Virus record (IMG/VR): IMGVR_UViG_3300037228_000056
Location: 1-63,344 of that record
Length of the DNA: 63,344 bases
Strand: one strand, 5' to 3'
Origin: a virus
The position numbers and the translations under genes are program-made. The notes beneath the pieces were generated by a model. That model was not told the origin of the DNA and ran no database searches. It saw nothing but the letters and a program-made list of their open reading frames with translations. Each line of letters begins with the position of its first letter. Position 1 is the first letter of the stretch. This document shows positions 23,250 to 31,129 of this stretch, in pieces.

Positions 23250-24535
23250 CCACCACGCTCCTCACGCCGCTTGAGTTCGGCGCATCGCGGCCGTTCGGCG
23301 CGACCATGTGGCGCAAGCAACTGCTGCCCGTGGGGGAGATCAACTACGAGGGCCGCAAGATCGCGTTCACCCGCGAGTACCTCGCCGGGCTCGTGAAGGC
23401 GTTCGCCGACAAGGCATACGACGCCGTGCCGTTCCAGTTCGCCGACCGGGATAACAAGCACACCAACAAGCCAGAGGACCGGCGCGGCACGGTGCGCAGC
23501 CTTGAACTGACCGATGACGGCCTGGACATCATCGTGGAGGCCGGCGCTGCAGCGTCAGAGCACCTGGCCGAGTATCCCGACCTCGGCGTCTCCGCGTCCA
23601 TCGCGGAGGACTACGCCCGCGCTGACGGCAAGTTCTTCCCGGCCGCCATCCGCCACGTCCTGGGCACGCTCGACCCGCGCATTACCGGGCTGAGGCCATG
23701 GCAGGCCGTCGATGCATCGAACCCGGCCGGTCCCGGCAGCCTGTGGCAGGGCATCGACTTCGCCGGCAACTCGGGCGACGTCATCGACCTGACCGACGCC
23801 GAGTACGGCGCCACCGAACCCGCGAAGCCCGCAGGCAGGCACGCGAGGCCCTCAGGCCCGCCCGCACCCGATCCGACAGCCCCGGTCGCTCCCACAACGG
23901 AGGAAACGCCAATGGCCCTCACCGAAGCGCAGGAGGCCCGCCTGGCCAAGCTGCTGGACCTCCCCGACGACAAGTTCGACGCCCTCCTCGCCGACGCGCC
24001 GCAGCCGGGCGAGGAGGAACTGCTGACCGACGCCGAGCTCGCGGCGCTGCTCGCCGAGATCGAGGCCGGCGAGGAGGCGCCCGCGGCGGAACCCGCTGGC
24101 GAGCCCGCGGCGGCCGGCGCCGCGCTGTCCGCCGAGGCGCAGGCCGCGATTGACCTCGCCAACTCACGTGCCGAGGAGCAGGGCATCGAGCTGGCCCGCA
24201 TCACCCAGGCGCTGGACAAGGCCACCTACGAGCGCGAGCGCGAGCAGCTCGCCCGCGTGCACGGCATCCCGCCGCGCATCACCGACGTGGCCCGCGATCT
24301 GCTGGAGGGCACCGGCCGCAGCGTCGAGCTGGCGAACGGCAGGACGGCCGACGCCGGGGCGATCGTGCGCAAGCTGCTCGCCGAGGTCGGCAAGACGGTC
24401 AAGATGCTCGACCTGTCCGCCGAGATGGGCACCCCGCTCGACGGGGGCGCGCAGGAGGCGGCCGAGGCCGAGGCGCAGGCCGTGCAGGACCGCGCCGACC
24501 TGATCGGCGCGTACCGGCAGATGGCCGGCATCTGA
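23246..24535 (+). CDS. prohead protease-scaffold (Mu I-like)
   Basis: A 429-residue protein. Residues 1-180 match the Mu I-like peptidase layout (INYEGRKIAFTREYLAGLVK ... AVPFQFADRDNKHTNKPEDR ... LGVSASIAEDY). Residues about 220-429 are an acidic, Ala/Glu-rich helical scaffold with a coiled coil near 300-345. It lies upstream of the decoration and major capsid genes, as expected for a maturation protease fused to its scaffold. Confidence 0.75.
   Translation: MTTTLLTPLEFGASRPFGATMWRKQLLPVGEINYEGRKIAFTREYLAGLVKAFADKAYDAVPFQFADRDNKHTNKPEDRRGTVRSLELTDDGLDIIVEAGAAASEHLAEYPDLGVSASIAEDYARADGKFFPAAIRHVLGTLDPRITGLRPWQAVDASNPAGPGSLWQGIDFAGNSGDVIDLTDAEYGATEPAKPAGRHARPSGPPAPDPTAPVAPTTEETPMALTEAQEARLAKLLDLPDDKFDALLADAPQPGEEELLTDAELAALLAEIEAGEEAPAAEPAGEPAAAGAALSAEAQAAIDLANSRAEEQGIELARITQALDKATYEREREQLARVHGIPPRITDVARDLLEGTGRSVELANGRTADAGAIVRKLLAEVGKTVKMLDLSAEMGTPLDGGAQEAAEAEAQAVQDRADLIGAYRQMAGI
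23912..24535 (+). CDS. internal scaffold protein start
   Basis: An in-frame ATG at 23912 (MALTEAQEARLAKLLDLPDD) has its own ribosome site GGAGG 8 bases upstream. It would produce the C-terminal 207 residues alone. Nested scaffold genes inside protease genes are known in lambda (Nu3) and Mu (Z). Inferred from the ribosome site and the domain boundary. Confidence 0.5.
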   Translation: MALTEAQEARLAKLLDLPDDKFDALLADAPQPGEEELLTDAELAALLAEIEAGEEAPAAEPAGEPAAAGAALSAEAQAAIDLANSRAEEQGIELARITQALDKATYEREREQLARVHGIPPRITDVARDLLEGTGRSVELANGRTADAGAIVRKLLAEVGKTVKMLDLSAEMGTPLDGGAQEAAEAEAQAVQDRADLIGAYRQMAGI

Positions 24536-24539
24536 CCGG

Positions 24540-24839
24540 GTGGCCGGCAACGTCACGGTCTACATCTCCATCGGCAACAGCGACGACAGGCTCACGCAGG
24601 CCCAGTGGTCGGACTTTGTCGCGGAGGCGCGCGACGAGGTGCGCCAGCACGCGGCCGAGGTTCACGGCGACTGGCTCTCGGCGTCCGACTCGCGTTACCA
24701 GAACGCCTGCTGGTGCGCCGTCATCCCGGCTGACGGCGTGGCCGAGGCGAGCCTGCGTCGGCGGATGGCCGCACTGCGCAAGCGTTTCGGCCAGGACTCC
24801 GCTGCCTGGGCGGTCGCGCCCGGCACGGAGTTCATCTGA
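24540..24839 (+). CDS. hypothetical head-region protein
   Basis: A 99-residue protein from GTG 24540. It has a compact alpha/beta pattern (NVTVYISIGNSDDRLTQAQW ... NACWCAVIPADGVAEAS). It lies between scaffold and decoration genes. Not recognised. Confidence 0.5.
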   Translation: MAGNVTVYISIGNSDDRLTQAQWSDFVAEARDEVRQHAAEVHGDWLSASDSRYQNACWCAVIPADGVAEASLRRRMAALRKRFGQDSAAWAVAPGTEFI

Positions 24840-24924
24840 CGAGCCGTCACCCCCGCCAGCCCTAATCCCGCACGTCCCGCCCTGCGGCGGGTCTCCATGC
24901 CTACCGCAAGGACGGTGAGTCTCA

Positions 24925-25383
24925 GTGAGCGGTGCCCTTCCGCACAGCAAGCAGGGTCCGGACAACTTCCAGGTCTCCGCGCTCGTGCTCGGCGGCCAGC
25001 TCGTCGTTCCCGACGCCAGCCCGGCCACGACGGTGTCGGTCGCCGGCGCGGGCGCGGTCAACGTGCTCGGCGTGGCCGGCAACGACGCGTCCCCGCAGGT
25101 GAGCCAGGCGGCGTTCACCGACCCGAACGCCGGCGGCCAGCCCCTGATCGACATCTCGGTGCTGCCGGACTACACCGCCGTGCACCGGCTGCCGACCGAC
25201 ATCCACGTCACCTACGCGGCCACGGCCACGTTCGGGCAATTGCTCAAGGCGGCGGCGGCCGGCCAGGTCACGCCGTGGGTCTCGGGCACCGACACGAACG
25301 CAGCCCTGATCGTCGGCAAGTGCACGCAGCCCGGCGGCGTCGTGGCCGCCCCCGCGATCGGGCGCATGCGCGTCCTCACCTGA
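24925..25383 (+). CDS. head decoration-like protein
   Basis: A 152-residue, Gly/Ala/Val-rich beta protein without Lys-rich or helical regions, starting SGALPHSKQGPDNF. Its place between scaffold and major capsid, its size and its composition fit a capsid decoration (lambda D-like) protein. A short hairpin (CCCGCC CTGC GGCGGG) precedes it. Confidence 0.55.
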   Translation: MSGALPHSKQGPDNFQVSALVLGGQLVVPDASPATTVSVAGAGAVNVLGVAGNDASPQVSQAAFTDPNAGGQPLIDISVLPDYTAVHRLPTDIHVTYAATATFGQLLKAAAAGQVTPWVSGTDTNAALIVGKCTQPGGVVAAPAIGRMRVLT

Positions 25384-25484
25384 CCATCCCGGCCGTCACG
25401 CGGCCCCCCTGAGCCATCAGCGGCACCGGCCGCCCGACTGACGGGGCTTCTCCCCGCCTGCCCTCGCAGAGGAGCTGAAACCTC

Positions 25485-26396
25485 GTGCCAGTCCCTTCCT
25501 ACACCAGCATGGACGGCCCCCGGATCACCGTCGATGCCCTGCTCAAGGATCCCCTGGTCATCCCGGCGCTGATCCTGGACATGGTCCAGAACGAGTTCAT
25601 CGTGGATGCCGTGCTGCGGCAGGCCGGCCTGGCCCAGTCCGGCGCGGTCCGGTACAGCGAGTCGACGCCGCTGTACGCCGACGACACCCCGGAGATCCGC
25701 GCCGAGTTCGGCGAGGTGCCGGTCGTGCCGACCAGCGTCGGCATGCCGCGGGTGGTCTTCACCCACGAGCGCGCCATGGCCATCAGCGTCAGCGACGAGA
25801 TGCGGCGCCGGATGGTCGTCGACCCGGTGACCAGGCAACTGCAGCAGGTCAAGAACACGATGGTGTACTCGTGGAACACCGCCTTCTACTCGGCGGTGAT
25901 CGCGAACGCGAACGTCCAGACCCTAGCCGTCGGCAACCCGTGGGCCTCGTCCAACGCGACGATCCGCGCGGACATCGCCAACGGCGTGTACCTGGTCGAG
26001 AACGCGTCGGTTACCTCGGCGATCGGCTTCAACTCGTTCCTCGGGTTCGAGGCCGACACGATGATCATCAACCACGGGACCAAGAACACCCTGCTCCAGT
26101 CGAGCAGCTTCGCGGCGCCCTACATCGGCGACATCGCCAGCGAGAACCTCCAGTACACGGGCGTCCTGCCGAACAAGATCTTCAACCTGGACGTGATGGT
26201 CTCGCGCCAGGTGCCCCCGGGCAACGCGATCATCATGCAGCGGCAGCGGTGCGGCTTCATCGCCGACGAGCTGCCGTTCCAGGCGGGCCCGCTCTACCGG
26301 TGGGAACCTACCAAGTCCATGCGCAGCGACACGCAACGGGCGTCTGCCATCGGGTTGGACCAGCCCCTGTCAATCGTCGTGGTTTCGGGCGTTTAG
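25485..26396 (+). CDS. major capsid protein
   Basis: A 303-residue protein from GTG 25485, with a strong GAGGAG ribosome site. The segments ALILDMVQNEFIVDAVLRQA, VFTHERAMAISVSDEMRRR and FEADTMIINHGTKNTLL follow the pattern of HK97-fold capsid proteins of actinophages (helix, E-loop region, P-domain). A GGGG/CCCC hairpin lies just before the gene. It follows protease-scaffold and decoration genes. Confidence 0.75.
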   Translation: MPVPSYTSMDGPRITVDALLKDPLVIPALILDMVQNEFIVDAVLRQAGLAQSGAVRYSESTPLYADDTPEIRAEFGEVPVVPTSVGMPRVVFTHERAMAISVSDEMRRRMVVDPVTRQLQQVKNTMVYSWNTAFYSAVIANANVQTLAVGNPWASSNATIRADIANGVYLVENASVTSAIGFNSFLGFEADTMIINHGTKNTLLQSSSFAAPYIGDIASENLQYTGVLPNKIFNLDVMVSRQVPPGNAIIMQRQRCGFIADELPFQAGPLYRWEPTKSMRSDTQRASAIGLDQPLSIVVVSGV

Positions 26397-26453
26397 CCGC
26401 CAGTCCCGTCCGTCGCCGCCCGATCTGACCCGCGCCACGAAGGAGCACCCCCC

Positions 26454-26864
26454 ATGGCCTTTGCCAAGACCTCGGAGTACGAGGCCCTCACGAACCTCAG
26501 CGTCGGCCGCGGGCCGTCCGACAAGGACAAGGCCGCGGACATCGTGCACAAGGGCGAGACGGTGCACCTGACCGACGAGCAGGCCCGCGGCTTCCTGGAC
26601 CCGAAGCGGCACCGCGTCCCGGTGATCCGCCCGGCCAGCGAGCAGAACGACCCGGCGCCGGCCATCAGGGCGCGCGACCTGTTCGGCACGCAGCCCAGGG
26701 CGCAGCAGTTCGGCGCCAGGCCCGACCCGCCCGGCTCGTCGAGGGTGCAGGAGGTCGTCTCATGCGGTGCCCCCGCGGACCCTGCCGACCCGATGTCCGC
26801 GCCCGAGGCGAACGACCCGGTCGTCGACCTGGCGGTGGATCCGGACGCGGCAGGCGACAGGTAG
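26454..26864 (+). CDS. hypothetical head protein
   Basis: A 136-residue acidic, Pro-rich protein (MAFAKTSEYEALTNLSVGRG; GETVHLTDEQARGFLD). Short proteins with a HLTDEQA segment are often found directly after the capsid gene in actinophages. A ribosome site AAGGAG precedes ATG 26454. Role unknown. Confidence 0.55.
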   Translation: MAFAKTSEYEALTNLSVGRGPSDKDKAADIVHKGETVHLTDEQARGFLDPKRHRVPVIRPASEQNDPAPAIRARDLFGTQPRAQQFGARPDPPGSSRVQEVVSCGAPADPADPMSAPEANDPVVDLAVDPDAAGDR

Positions 26865-26873
26865 GCGGCAGGC

Positions 26874-27059
26874 ATGGCGGAAGGGCTCGGCCGCGGTGGC
26901 TTCCTGCCGCATGGGCAGCCGCTGGTCGTCAACGCGGCGGACGAGCCCGTAGCCGTCGCAGAGCCTGTCACTGACGAGTACGTGTGCCAGTTCTGCCAGC
27001 GCGACCAGCACGGAAGATGCCGCGCGACCGCCTGCACGTGCTGCGAGGGGTCGCCGTGA
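26874..27059 (+). CDS. small Cys-rich protein
   Basis: A 61-residue protein ending CQFCQRDQHGRCRATACTCC, a dense Cys/His zinc-type cluster. Its TGA overlaps the next GTG. Unknown role; similar small zinc proteins occur among phage head genes. Confidence 0.5.
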   Translation: MAEGLGRGGFLPHGQPLVVNAADEPVAVAEPVTDEYVCQFCQRDQHGRCRATACTCCEGSP

Positions 27060-27244
27060 GCCTGCACCGATGGCTTGAGCGCCGCGCCGAGAGGCGAGAT
27101 GAACGCGAGCGCAGCCGGCAGGAGCGCAGCTACGTCGGCAGCAGGACGCCCGGCGTGCGCGTGTTCCCTGAGGTCGGCCTGCCGGAAGGTTTCGAGCCGC
27201 CGTCGGCGTCGCTTGCGCCAGCACACCGTGAGGGCTCGCCTTGA
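27056..27244 (+). CDS. short Arg/Glu-rich protein
   Basis: A 62-residue protein from GTG 27056 (GTGA overlap). It starts with a highly charged helix (WLERRAERRDERERSRQERS). It continues the chain of overlapping small genes and its stop overlaps the TTG of the next one. No function assigned. Confidence 0.45.
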   Translation: MSLHRWLERRAERRDERERSRQERSYVGSRTPGVRVFPEVGLPEGFEPPSASLAPAHREGSP

Positions 27245-27330
27245 CCGCTGAGCGGCTGATCCGCATCGTGGTGGCCGCGGTCATCGTCGCGCTGGTCGCG
27301 GCAGCCGTGATCGTGCTGTTCGCGGGCTGA
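27241..27330 (+). CDS. 29-residue single-helix membrane protein
   Basis: TTG start inside a TTGA overlap. The sequence after a short polar start is almost wholly hydrophobic (IVVAAVIVALVAAAVIVLF), giving one membrane helix. It is too short for most gene finders. The overlaps on the 5' side and hydrophobicity support a real gene. Confidence 0.5.
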   Translation: MTAERLIRIVVAAVIVALVAAAVIVLFAG

Positions 27331-27333
27331 GCG

Positions 27334-27540
27334 GTGAGCGGGACCGGCGGACGTGACCTGAGCGAGTGCCTGGACAAGTTCGGCAACATCGCCGTGGACG
27401 TGGTGATCGGCCATGGTCCCGGCGCGGGGAAGCGGGAGACGGGCGCGTCCGCGAAGCCTGCCGTCGTGGCGCGGTTCCTGCGCGACCTGGCCGGCGACGT
27501 CCAGCGCCTGAGCGCGGCAGCGGACGGGAGGCGCCAGTGA
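27334..27540 (+). CDS. small hypothetical protein
   Basis: A 68-residue protein from GTG 27334 (DLSECLDKFGNIAVDVVIGH). Its stop overlaps the start of the head-tail connector. Not recognised. Confidence 0.5.
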   Translation: MSGTGGRDLSECLDKFGNIAVDVVIGHGPGAGKRETGASAKPAVVARFLRDLAGDVQRLSAAADGRRQ

Positions 27541-28052
27541 CGACGCCGGTTGCCTACTGCCAGCCCTCCGACATCAGGAACAACGTGGCCGGGACGGACA
27601 ACGGCACCGGAACCTGCGCTCAGCTCACCGATGAGCAGCTGAGCGCGTCCATAGCCCAGGCGAGCGCCAAGGTGTCCGCCTACGTCGGGACGTCATGGTT
27701 CACCGACGCGAACGACCCGGTGATCGTGATCCCCGACCTGATATTCAACCTGGCCGTTCAGATCGGCACGTTCTACGCCACGCTGACCTACCGGAAGGGA
27801 AAGGACCTCAGCGCCTTCGACCCGGTCTACCTCGGGTGGATGGACGCGATGGCGACGCTCAAGGACATCGTCAACGGCAACATAGAGGTCGTGCCCACGC
27901 CGCCGTCCGATCCGACGGACCGGGGCGGCTACGTCAGGAACACGCTGCCGTCGGTCTTCACCTACGAGGACAGCGGAGTGCGGCCGAACGGGCGCGGCGG
28001 CATCGAGGCGGCAGGCGGTCCGGGGTCGCTGCTGAACGACGGCTGGCGGTAA
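27537..28052 (+). CDS. head-tail connector-like protein
   Basis: A 171-residue protein from GTG 27537. The start, AYCQPSDIRNNVAG, then LTDEQLSASIAQASAKVSAY and a helical centre resemble DUF1320/gp6-type connector proteins (Y-x-x-x-x-D-I-R, then 'LTDEQL..AI..A...V..Y'). Position between capsid and tail terminator supports this. Confidence 0.6.
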   Translation: MTTPVAYCQPSDIRNNVAGTDNGTGTCAQLTDEQLSASIAQASAKVSAYVGTSWFTDANDPVIVIPDLIFNLAVQIGTFYATLTYRKGKDLSAFDPVYLGWMDAMATLKDIVNGNIEVVPTPPSDPTDRGGYVRNTLPSVFTYEDSGVRPNGRGGIEAAGGPGSLLNDGWR

Positions 28053-28117
28053 AGAGGGGATCAGGGGATGGTGCCTCAGGACTCAAGGTCTCCGGCCTTC
28101 GCGGCCCGGTCCGCTGA

Positions 28118-28210
28118 TCAAGCTTCCCGCGCCGTGCGGTTCCGGCGGCTTCCGGGCCCGAACAGGCCGGTGAACGCCGCCTCGACACGGGTAGCCTCAG
28201 TCACGGTCAC
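28118..28210 (-). CDS. 30-residue antisense protein with leaderless promoter
   Basis: GTG 28210 lies exactly 6 bases after a -10 TACGAT (28222-28217 on the minus strand). The product (MTVTEATRVEAAFTGLFGPG then a basic tail) looks coding. The overlapping plus-strand frame 28068-28217 has a shadow-like composition. Found from the promoter pattern, not from ORF length. Confidence 0.45.
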   Translation of the reverse strand: MTVTEATRVEAAFTGLFGPGSRRNRTAREA

Positions 28211-28254
28211 GCGCTGATCGTACTGGCGCCCCGAACTGCTCGGAGGAGGTGGTC

Positions 28255-28757
28255 ATGGGCACCTTCGCTGAGCGAACGCAAGAGCTGGAGGATCTGGTCG
28301 GGCACGGCGACCTAACTGGCACAGTCGTGGTTGACCAGGTCTTAAAGGGTCTACGCGCAATATCAGCACGAAGGTCTTTTAGCTAGACTTCCGGCATCCT
28401 CGCGGCGGTCAGGCGCTGTTCCTGCAAGAGCCGCTCATGGACAACTTCGGCGGCTACCTGGAGAAGATCGCGGCGATCATCCTCGACGGCGGCGCGGACG
28501 ATGCGATGGCCGAGGCGATGGAAGATCTCGCCGAGGACGGCGGCGTGGCCACGCACGCCCCGGTGCTCTACGCCAACCTGCGCGCCAGCGGGCATCCCAT
28601 CGTGACCAGCGACGGAGCGACGGTCTACGATCGCGAGCCGCGCCAGCACCGGCTCACCGAGGAAGAACTGAAGGCGATCTACCGCGAGCACCACCCGATC
28701 CCGTCGGAGCATTCAGGGCGGGAACTGAGGTTCCTCTGGGGTCACGACATCGAGTAG
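28255..28757 (+). pseudogene. phage accessory gene broken by two frame changes
   Basis: A perfect GGAGGAGG site precedes ATG 28255. Conserved-looking sequence is spread over three frames: LEDLVGHGDLTGTVVVDQV, then VYAQYQHEG, then FRHPRGGQALFLQEP and on to GRELRFLWGHDIE. The breaks are at CTTAAAG (28341-28347; a GGTC repeat flanks a possible 10-base insertion) and at CTTTTAGC (28376-28383). Removing 28377-28383 joins EGLDFRHPRGG. The part from ATG 28437 (106 codons) is intact and could be made alone. Pseudogene or recoded gene. Confidence 0.6.
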
Positions 28758-28895
28758 GCGCCGGACTTCCTCGGCATTGAGATAGTTCGCGCATCCTTCG
28801 CCGTCGAAGCCCAGGCAGGCCCACCGGTACAGGTGCGCGCGGTAGATCATCGGCCCGTGCATTCTGCACGCGACCGAAGCGCCCGGATCGTCCAT
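28713..28895 (-). CDS. antisense zinc-type accessory protein, leaderless
   Basis: 60 residues from ATG 28895, chosen because a -10 TACGAT lies 7 bases upstream (28908-28903). It contains CRMHGPMIYRAHLYRWACLG and CANYLNAEEVRRLLD. It overlaps the 3' end of the broken gene on the other strand. A near copy of its start region lies 70 bases upstream (TACTAT-GGGCGGC-ATG at about 28978). Function is unknown. Confidence 0.55.
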   Translation of the reverse strand: MDDPGASVACRMHGPMIYRAHLYRWACLGFDGEGCANYLNAEEVRRLLDVVTPEEPQFPP

Positions 28896-28991
28896 GCCGC
28901 CCATCGTAGGACGGCCTAGCACGCGCTCGAACCTGCACGATCCCGGCGTCGGTGATCTGGCTCATGCCGCCCATAGTAGGCAGGTGAGCGC

Positions 28992-29405
28992 ATGCCGCTG
29001 CCGACCACGGACATTTTGGCCTGGATCGAATCGCTCGGCTGGAACAGCGCGCAGGAGATCGGCGCGCCCATCGTGATGGGGCCGTACATCCTGAAGGTGC
29101 CGGACAAGCTCGTCACGGTCACGCCCACGCCAGGACCTGGATTCGTCTACGAAGCGGCGGCGGACGCCAACGCGTTCCAGGCCCGCGTTCGCGGAGGGCA
29201 GAACGACCAGCCGGGCGCGGAAGCGCTCGCTTACCAGCTCGACTCGCTCATCCTCGGCGCGCAGTTCCCGGCCGTGAGCGCCTCGGGAATGACCATCGTC
29301 CACATTCATCGCCTCGGCGGCACGCCATCGCCGCTCGCGCCCAATCCCGACGACGCAGAGCGCTACGAGTACACCTGCCAGTACCTGGTCATAGCCGGAA
29401 CTTAG
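28992..29405 (+). CDS. tail terminator/minor capsid-like protein
   Basis: A 137-residue protein (LPTTDILAWIESLGWNSAQE ... YEYTCQYLVIAGT). A length of 130-150 residues, an alpha/beta pattern and a C-terminal beta strand just before tail genes fit the tail-terminator family of siphoviruses. No signature residue proves it. Confidence 0.55.
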   Translation: MPLPTTDILAWIESLGWNSAQEIGAPIVMGPYILKVPDKLVTVTPTPGPGFVYEAAADANAFQARVRGGQNDQPGAEALAYQLDSLILGAQFPAVSASGMTIVHIHRLGGTPSPLAPNPDDAERYEYTCQYLVIAGT

Positions 29406-29418
29406 GAGAAACTAGGTC

Positions 29419-29820
29419 ATGGGTTTTGAAACCGATAGCTATACGCTTCTCCCCGCCACCGTCTGCGCGGCCGGGGCGCTCACCACCCCGCCAGCGGCGA
29501 ACCAGTACGGCGGCTCGGACTACGACCACGGCGTGATCCGCGTCGCCGTCTCCGCGATCTCGGGCGCGACGAACTTCTACGTCTGCCTGCAGGACAGCCC
29601 GGACGGCGGCGTGACCTGGTACCCGTCCGTGCTGGCCGTCGCGGACATGGCCGGCGCGCCCGGCTACGGCACGTTCGTGCCGGTGGCATCGAAGAACTTC
29701 GAGATCCCGCTGGCGTCGTTCCCCGGCAACCTGTTCCGCGTGGTCGCGTGGGCCGTGGCCGGAACCGTGACCTGCGCGATCACGGGCGACTTCGAGAAGC
29801 GCTTCGCGGACAGCACCTGA
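29419..29820 (+). CDS. virion beta protein
   Basis: A 133-residue, Gly/Ala/Val-rich protein (INFYVCLQDSPDGGVTW type beta pattern; contains GATNFYVCLQDSPDGGVTWY). It is followed by two more beta-rich genes, so this may be a small set of tail-tube or surface proteins. Role uncertain. Confidence 0.5.
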   Translation: MGFETDSYTLLPATVCAAGALTTPPAANQYGGSDYDHGVIRVAVSAISGATNFYVCLQDSPDGGVTWYPSVLAVADMAGAPGYGTFVPVASKNFEIPLASFPGNLFRVVAWAVAGTVTCAITGDFEKRFADST

Positions 29821-29859
29821 CCGACCTCCCATCGTCCCGGCTAGCGGAAGGCAAACCAG

Positions 29860-30231
29860 GTGGCACGAGTACTCCTCACCCCCGTCAACCTGCCGGGAAC
29901 GGCGGGGATGGTCCTGTCATCCACGACGGGCGCGCAGTCCCTGGCCGGGTTCACCGGCTTCGAGTTCACCGACAACGGGCTGCTGTTCGTCGCCCTGTAC
30001 ATCGGCTCGGGCGGTGCCGGGAACCTGACCCAGAACATCGGCCGGAAGGTCCAGGGCATCGTCGCGCCGGAGCCGCCCGTGGCGCTGGCGGCCTCGACGA
30101 ACTACCTGTTCGGGAACTGGTCGCCGGCCGACTTCACCGCGACCGATGGCACCGGCTACGTCGAGTTCGACCTCAGCGGCACCCAGACGGCGAACTCGGT
30201 CACCCTCTACCAACTCATCCCGGTGAGCTAG
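29860..30231 (+). CDS. virion beta protein, decoration-like
   Basis: A 123-residue protein from GTG 29860. It is all-beta in character with a high Thr/Gly/Ser content (VLSSTTGAQSLAGFTGFEFT; FDLSGTQTANSVTLYQLIPV). Likely a structural surface protein. No defined family. Confidence 0.5.
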   Translation: MARVLLTPVNLPGTAGMVLSSTTGAQSLAGFTGFEFTDNGLLFVALYIGSGGAGNLTQNIGRKVQGIVAPEPPVALAASTNYLFGNWSPADFTATDGTGYVEFDLSGTQTANSVTLYQLIPVS

Positions 30232-30244
30232 GAAAGGCGAGCAG

Positions 30245-30541
30245 ATGACGAACCCGGCCACGGCACCCGGAGCACCCGCCGGGACGCCCGCCGTCACCCA
30301 GCCCGAGCCCGCGCCGAAGGTGACGCCGCCAGCACCCGCATCGCCTGCCGCCGCGAAGCCTGACCCGCCGGGGAAGGTGAACCTGGCCGTGAGATGGCCG
30401 ATGGGATCGCTTACCCTGCCGCCTCTCGGCAGCGAGCCCGTGATCGTGATCACCGAGGAAGGCACCGAGGTAGACGAGGCCACGGCAGTGCGGGCACGGG
30501 AAGCCGCTGCGCTGAACGGGCTCACGCTGATCGAGTCGTAA
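30245..30541 (+). CDS. Pro-rich protein with short C-terminal domain
   Basis: A 98-residue protein. The first 45 residues are Pro/Ala/Thr-rich and disordered. The remainder (VNLAVRWPMGSLTLPPLGSE; VDEATAVRAREAAALNG) is a small folded domain seen in phage head-tail regions. Role unknown. Confidence 0.5.
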   Translation: MTNPATAPGAPAGTPAVTQPEPAPKVTPPAPASPAAAKPDPPGKVNLAVRWPMGSLTLPPLGSEPVIVITEEGTEVDEATAVRAREAAALNGLTLIES

Positions 30542-30580
30542 CCGGCGCCGGGACTCTTTCCCCCGGCCACCCGCCGCTGG

Positions 30581-30976
30581 TCACCGCCCGCGCCGGTCGT
30601 TCGCCTTGTCGATGAGCGACTGGCGGGGACTGCCGCACGTCCGGCATGCGGTCCCGATGATGCAGGAGCCGCAGTACGCGCAGGCGATCTCGAGCTGCGC
30701 GAGCACGTCACGGTAGTTCGGGCCTTCGATCATCACGAGATCGCCTGCGCCGCGCGGCATCATGTGTGCCGTCAGGCTGATATCGGCGCTGGTGAGCACC
30801 GAACCGACCGGCTCCAGCAGGTGATCCACGTACAGGCTCGCGTGCCGGTACTCGGCTCTTAGCTCGGCGTAGCTGAGGCGCCGGCTGGCGATGATCCTGA
30901 CGCCGTCCCGCGAAGGCTGTCCGCAGATCAGCCAGTCCGGCGCGCTCGCGATGCCCGGTTCCAGCGCGATGCTCAT
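30581..30976 (-). CDS. antisense zinc-ribbon accessory protein
   Basis: 131 residues from ATG 30976 (GGAGG 7 bases upstream; ATGA overlap with the preceding small gene). It ends with a zinc ribbon CAYCGSCIIGTACRTCG. It is transcribed against the tail genes. Function is unknown; a CxxC-rich C-terminus recurs among the antisense genes here. Confidence 0.55.
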   Translation of the reverse strand: MSIALEPGIASAPDWLICGQPSRDGVRIIASRRLSYAELRAEYRHASLYVDHLLEPVGSVLTSADISLTAHMMPRGAGDLVMIEGPNYRDVLAQLEIACAYCGSCIIGTACRTCGSPRQSLIDKANDRRGR

Positions 30977-31098
30977 CCGGATTCCTCCGGCGACAGCAGG
31001 CTTTCGCTGTCCGCCCGGCAGGCCGCGCAAGACGGCGCGGACTGCCCGCACCGGTCTTTCAGGCGCGCGTCCGGCCGCTCGCTCATCGCGCTTCCCAT
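30973..31098 (-). CDS. 41-residue antisense Cys protein, leaderless
   Basis: ATG 31098 lies 6 bases after a -10 TATGGT (31110-31105). The product contains CGQSAPSCAACRAD. The stop overlaps the next start (ATGA), so it heads a two-gene unit with 30581-30976. An internal ATG at 31086 is possible. Confidence 0.45.
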   Translation of the reverse strand: MGSAMSERPDARLKDRCGQSAPSCAACRADSESLLSPEESG

Positions 31099-31129
31099 CT
31101 CTGCACCATAGCCCCGCAAGGAGACAGAC

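Noticed and set aside
28068-28217. 49-codon plus-strand ORF
   Set aside because: Shadow of the minus-strand 30-codon gene, which has a well-placed -10 box. Ribosome site for the plus ORF is poor.
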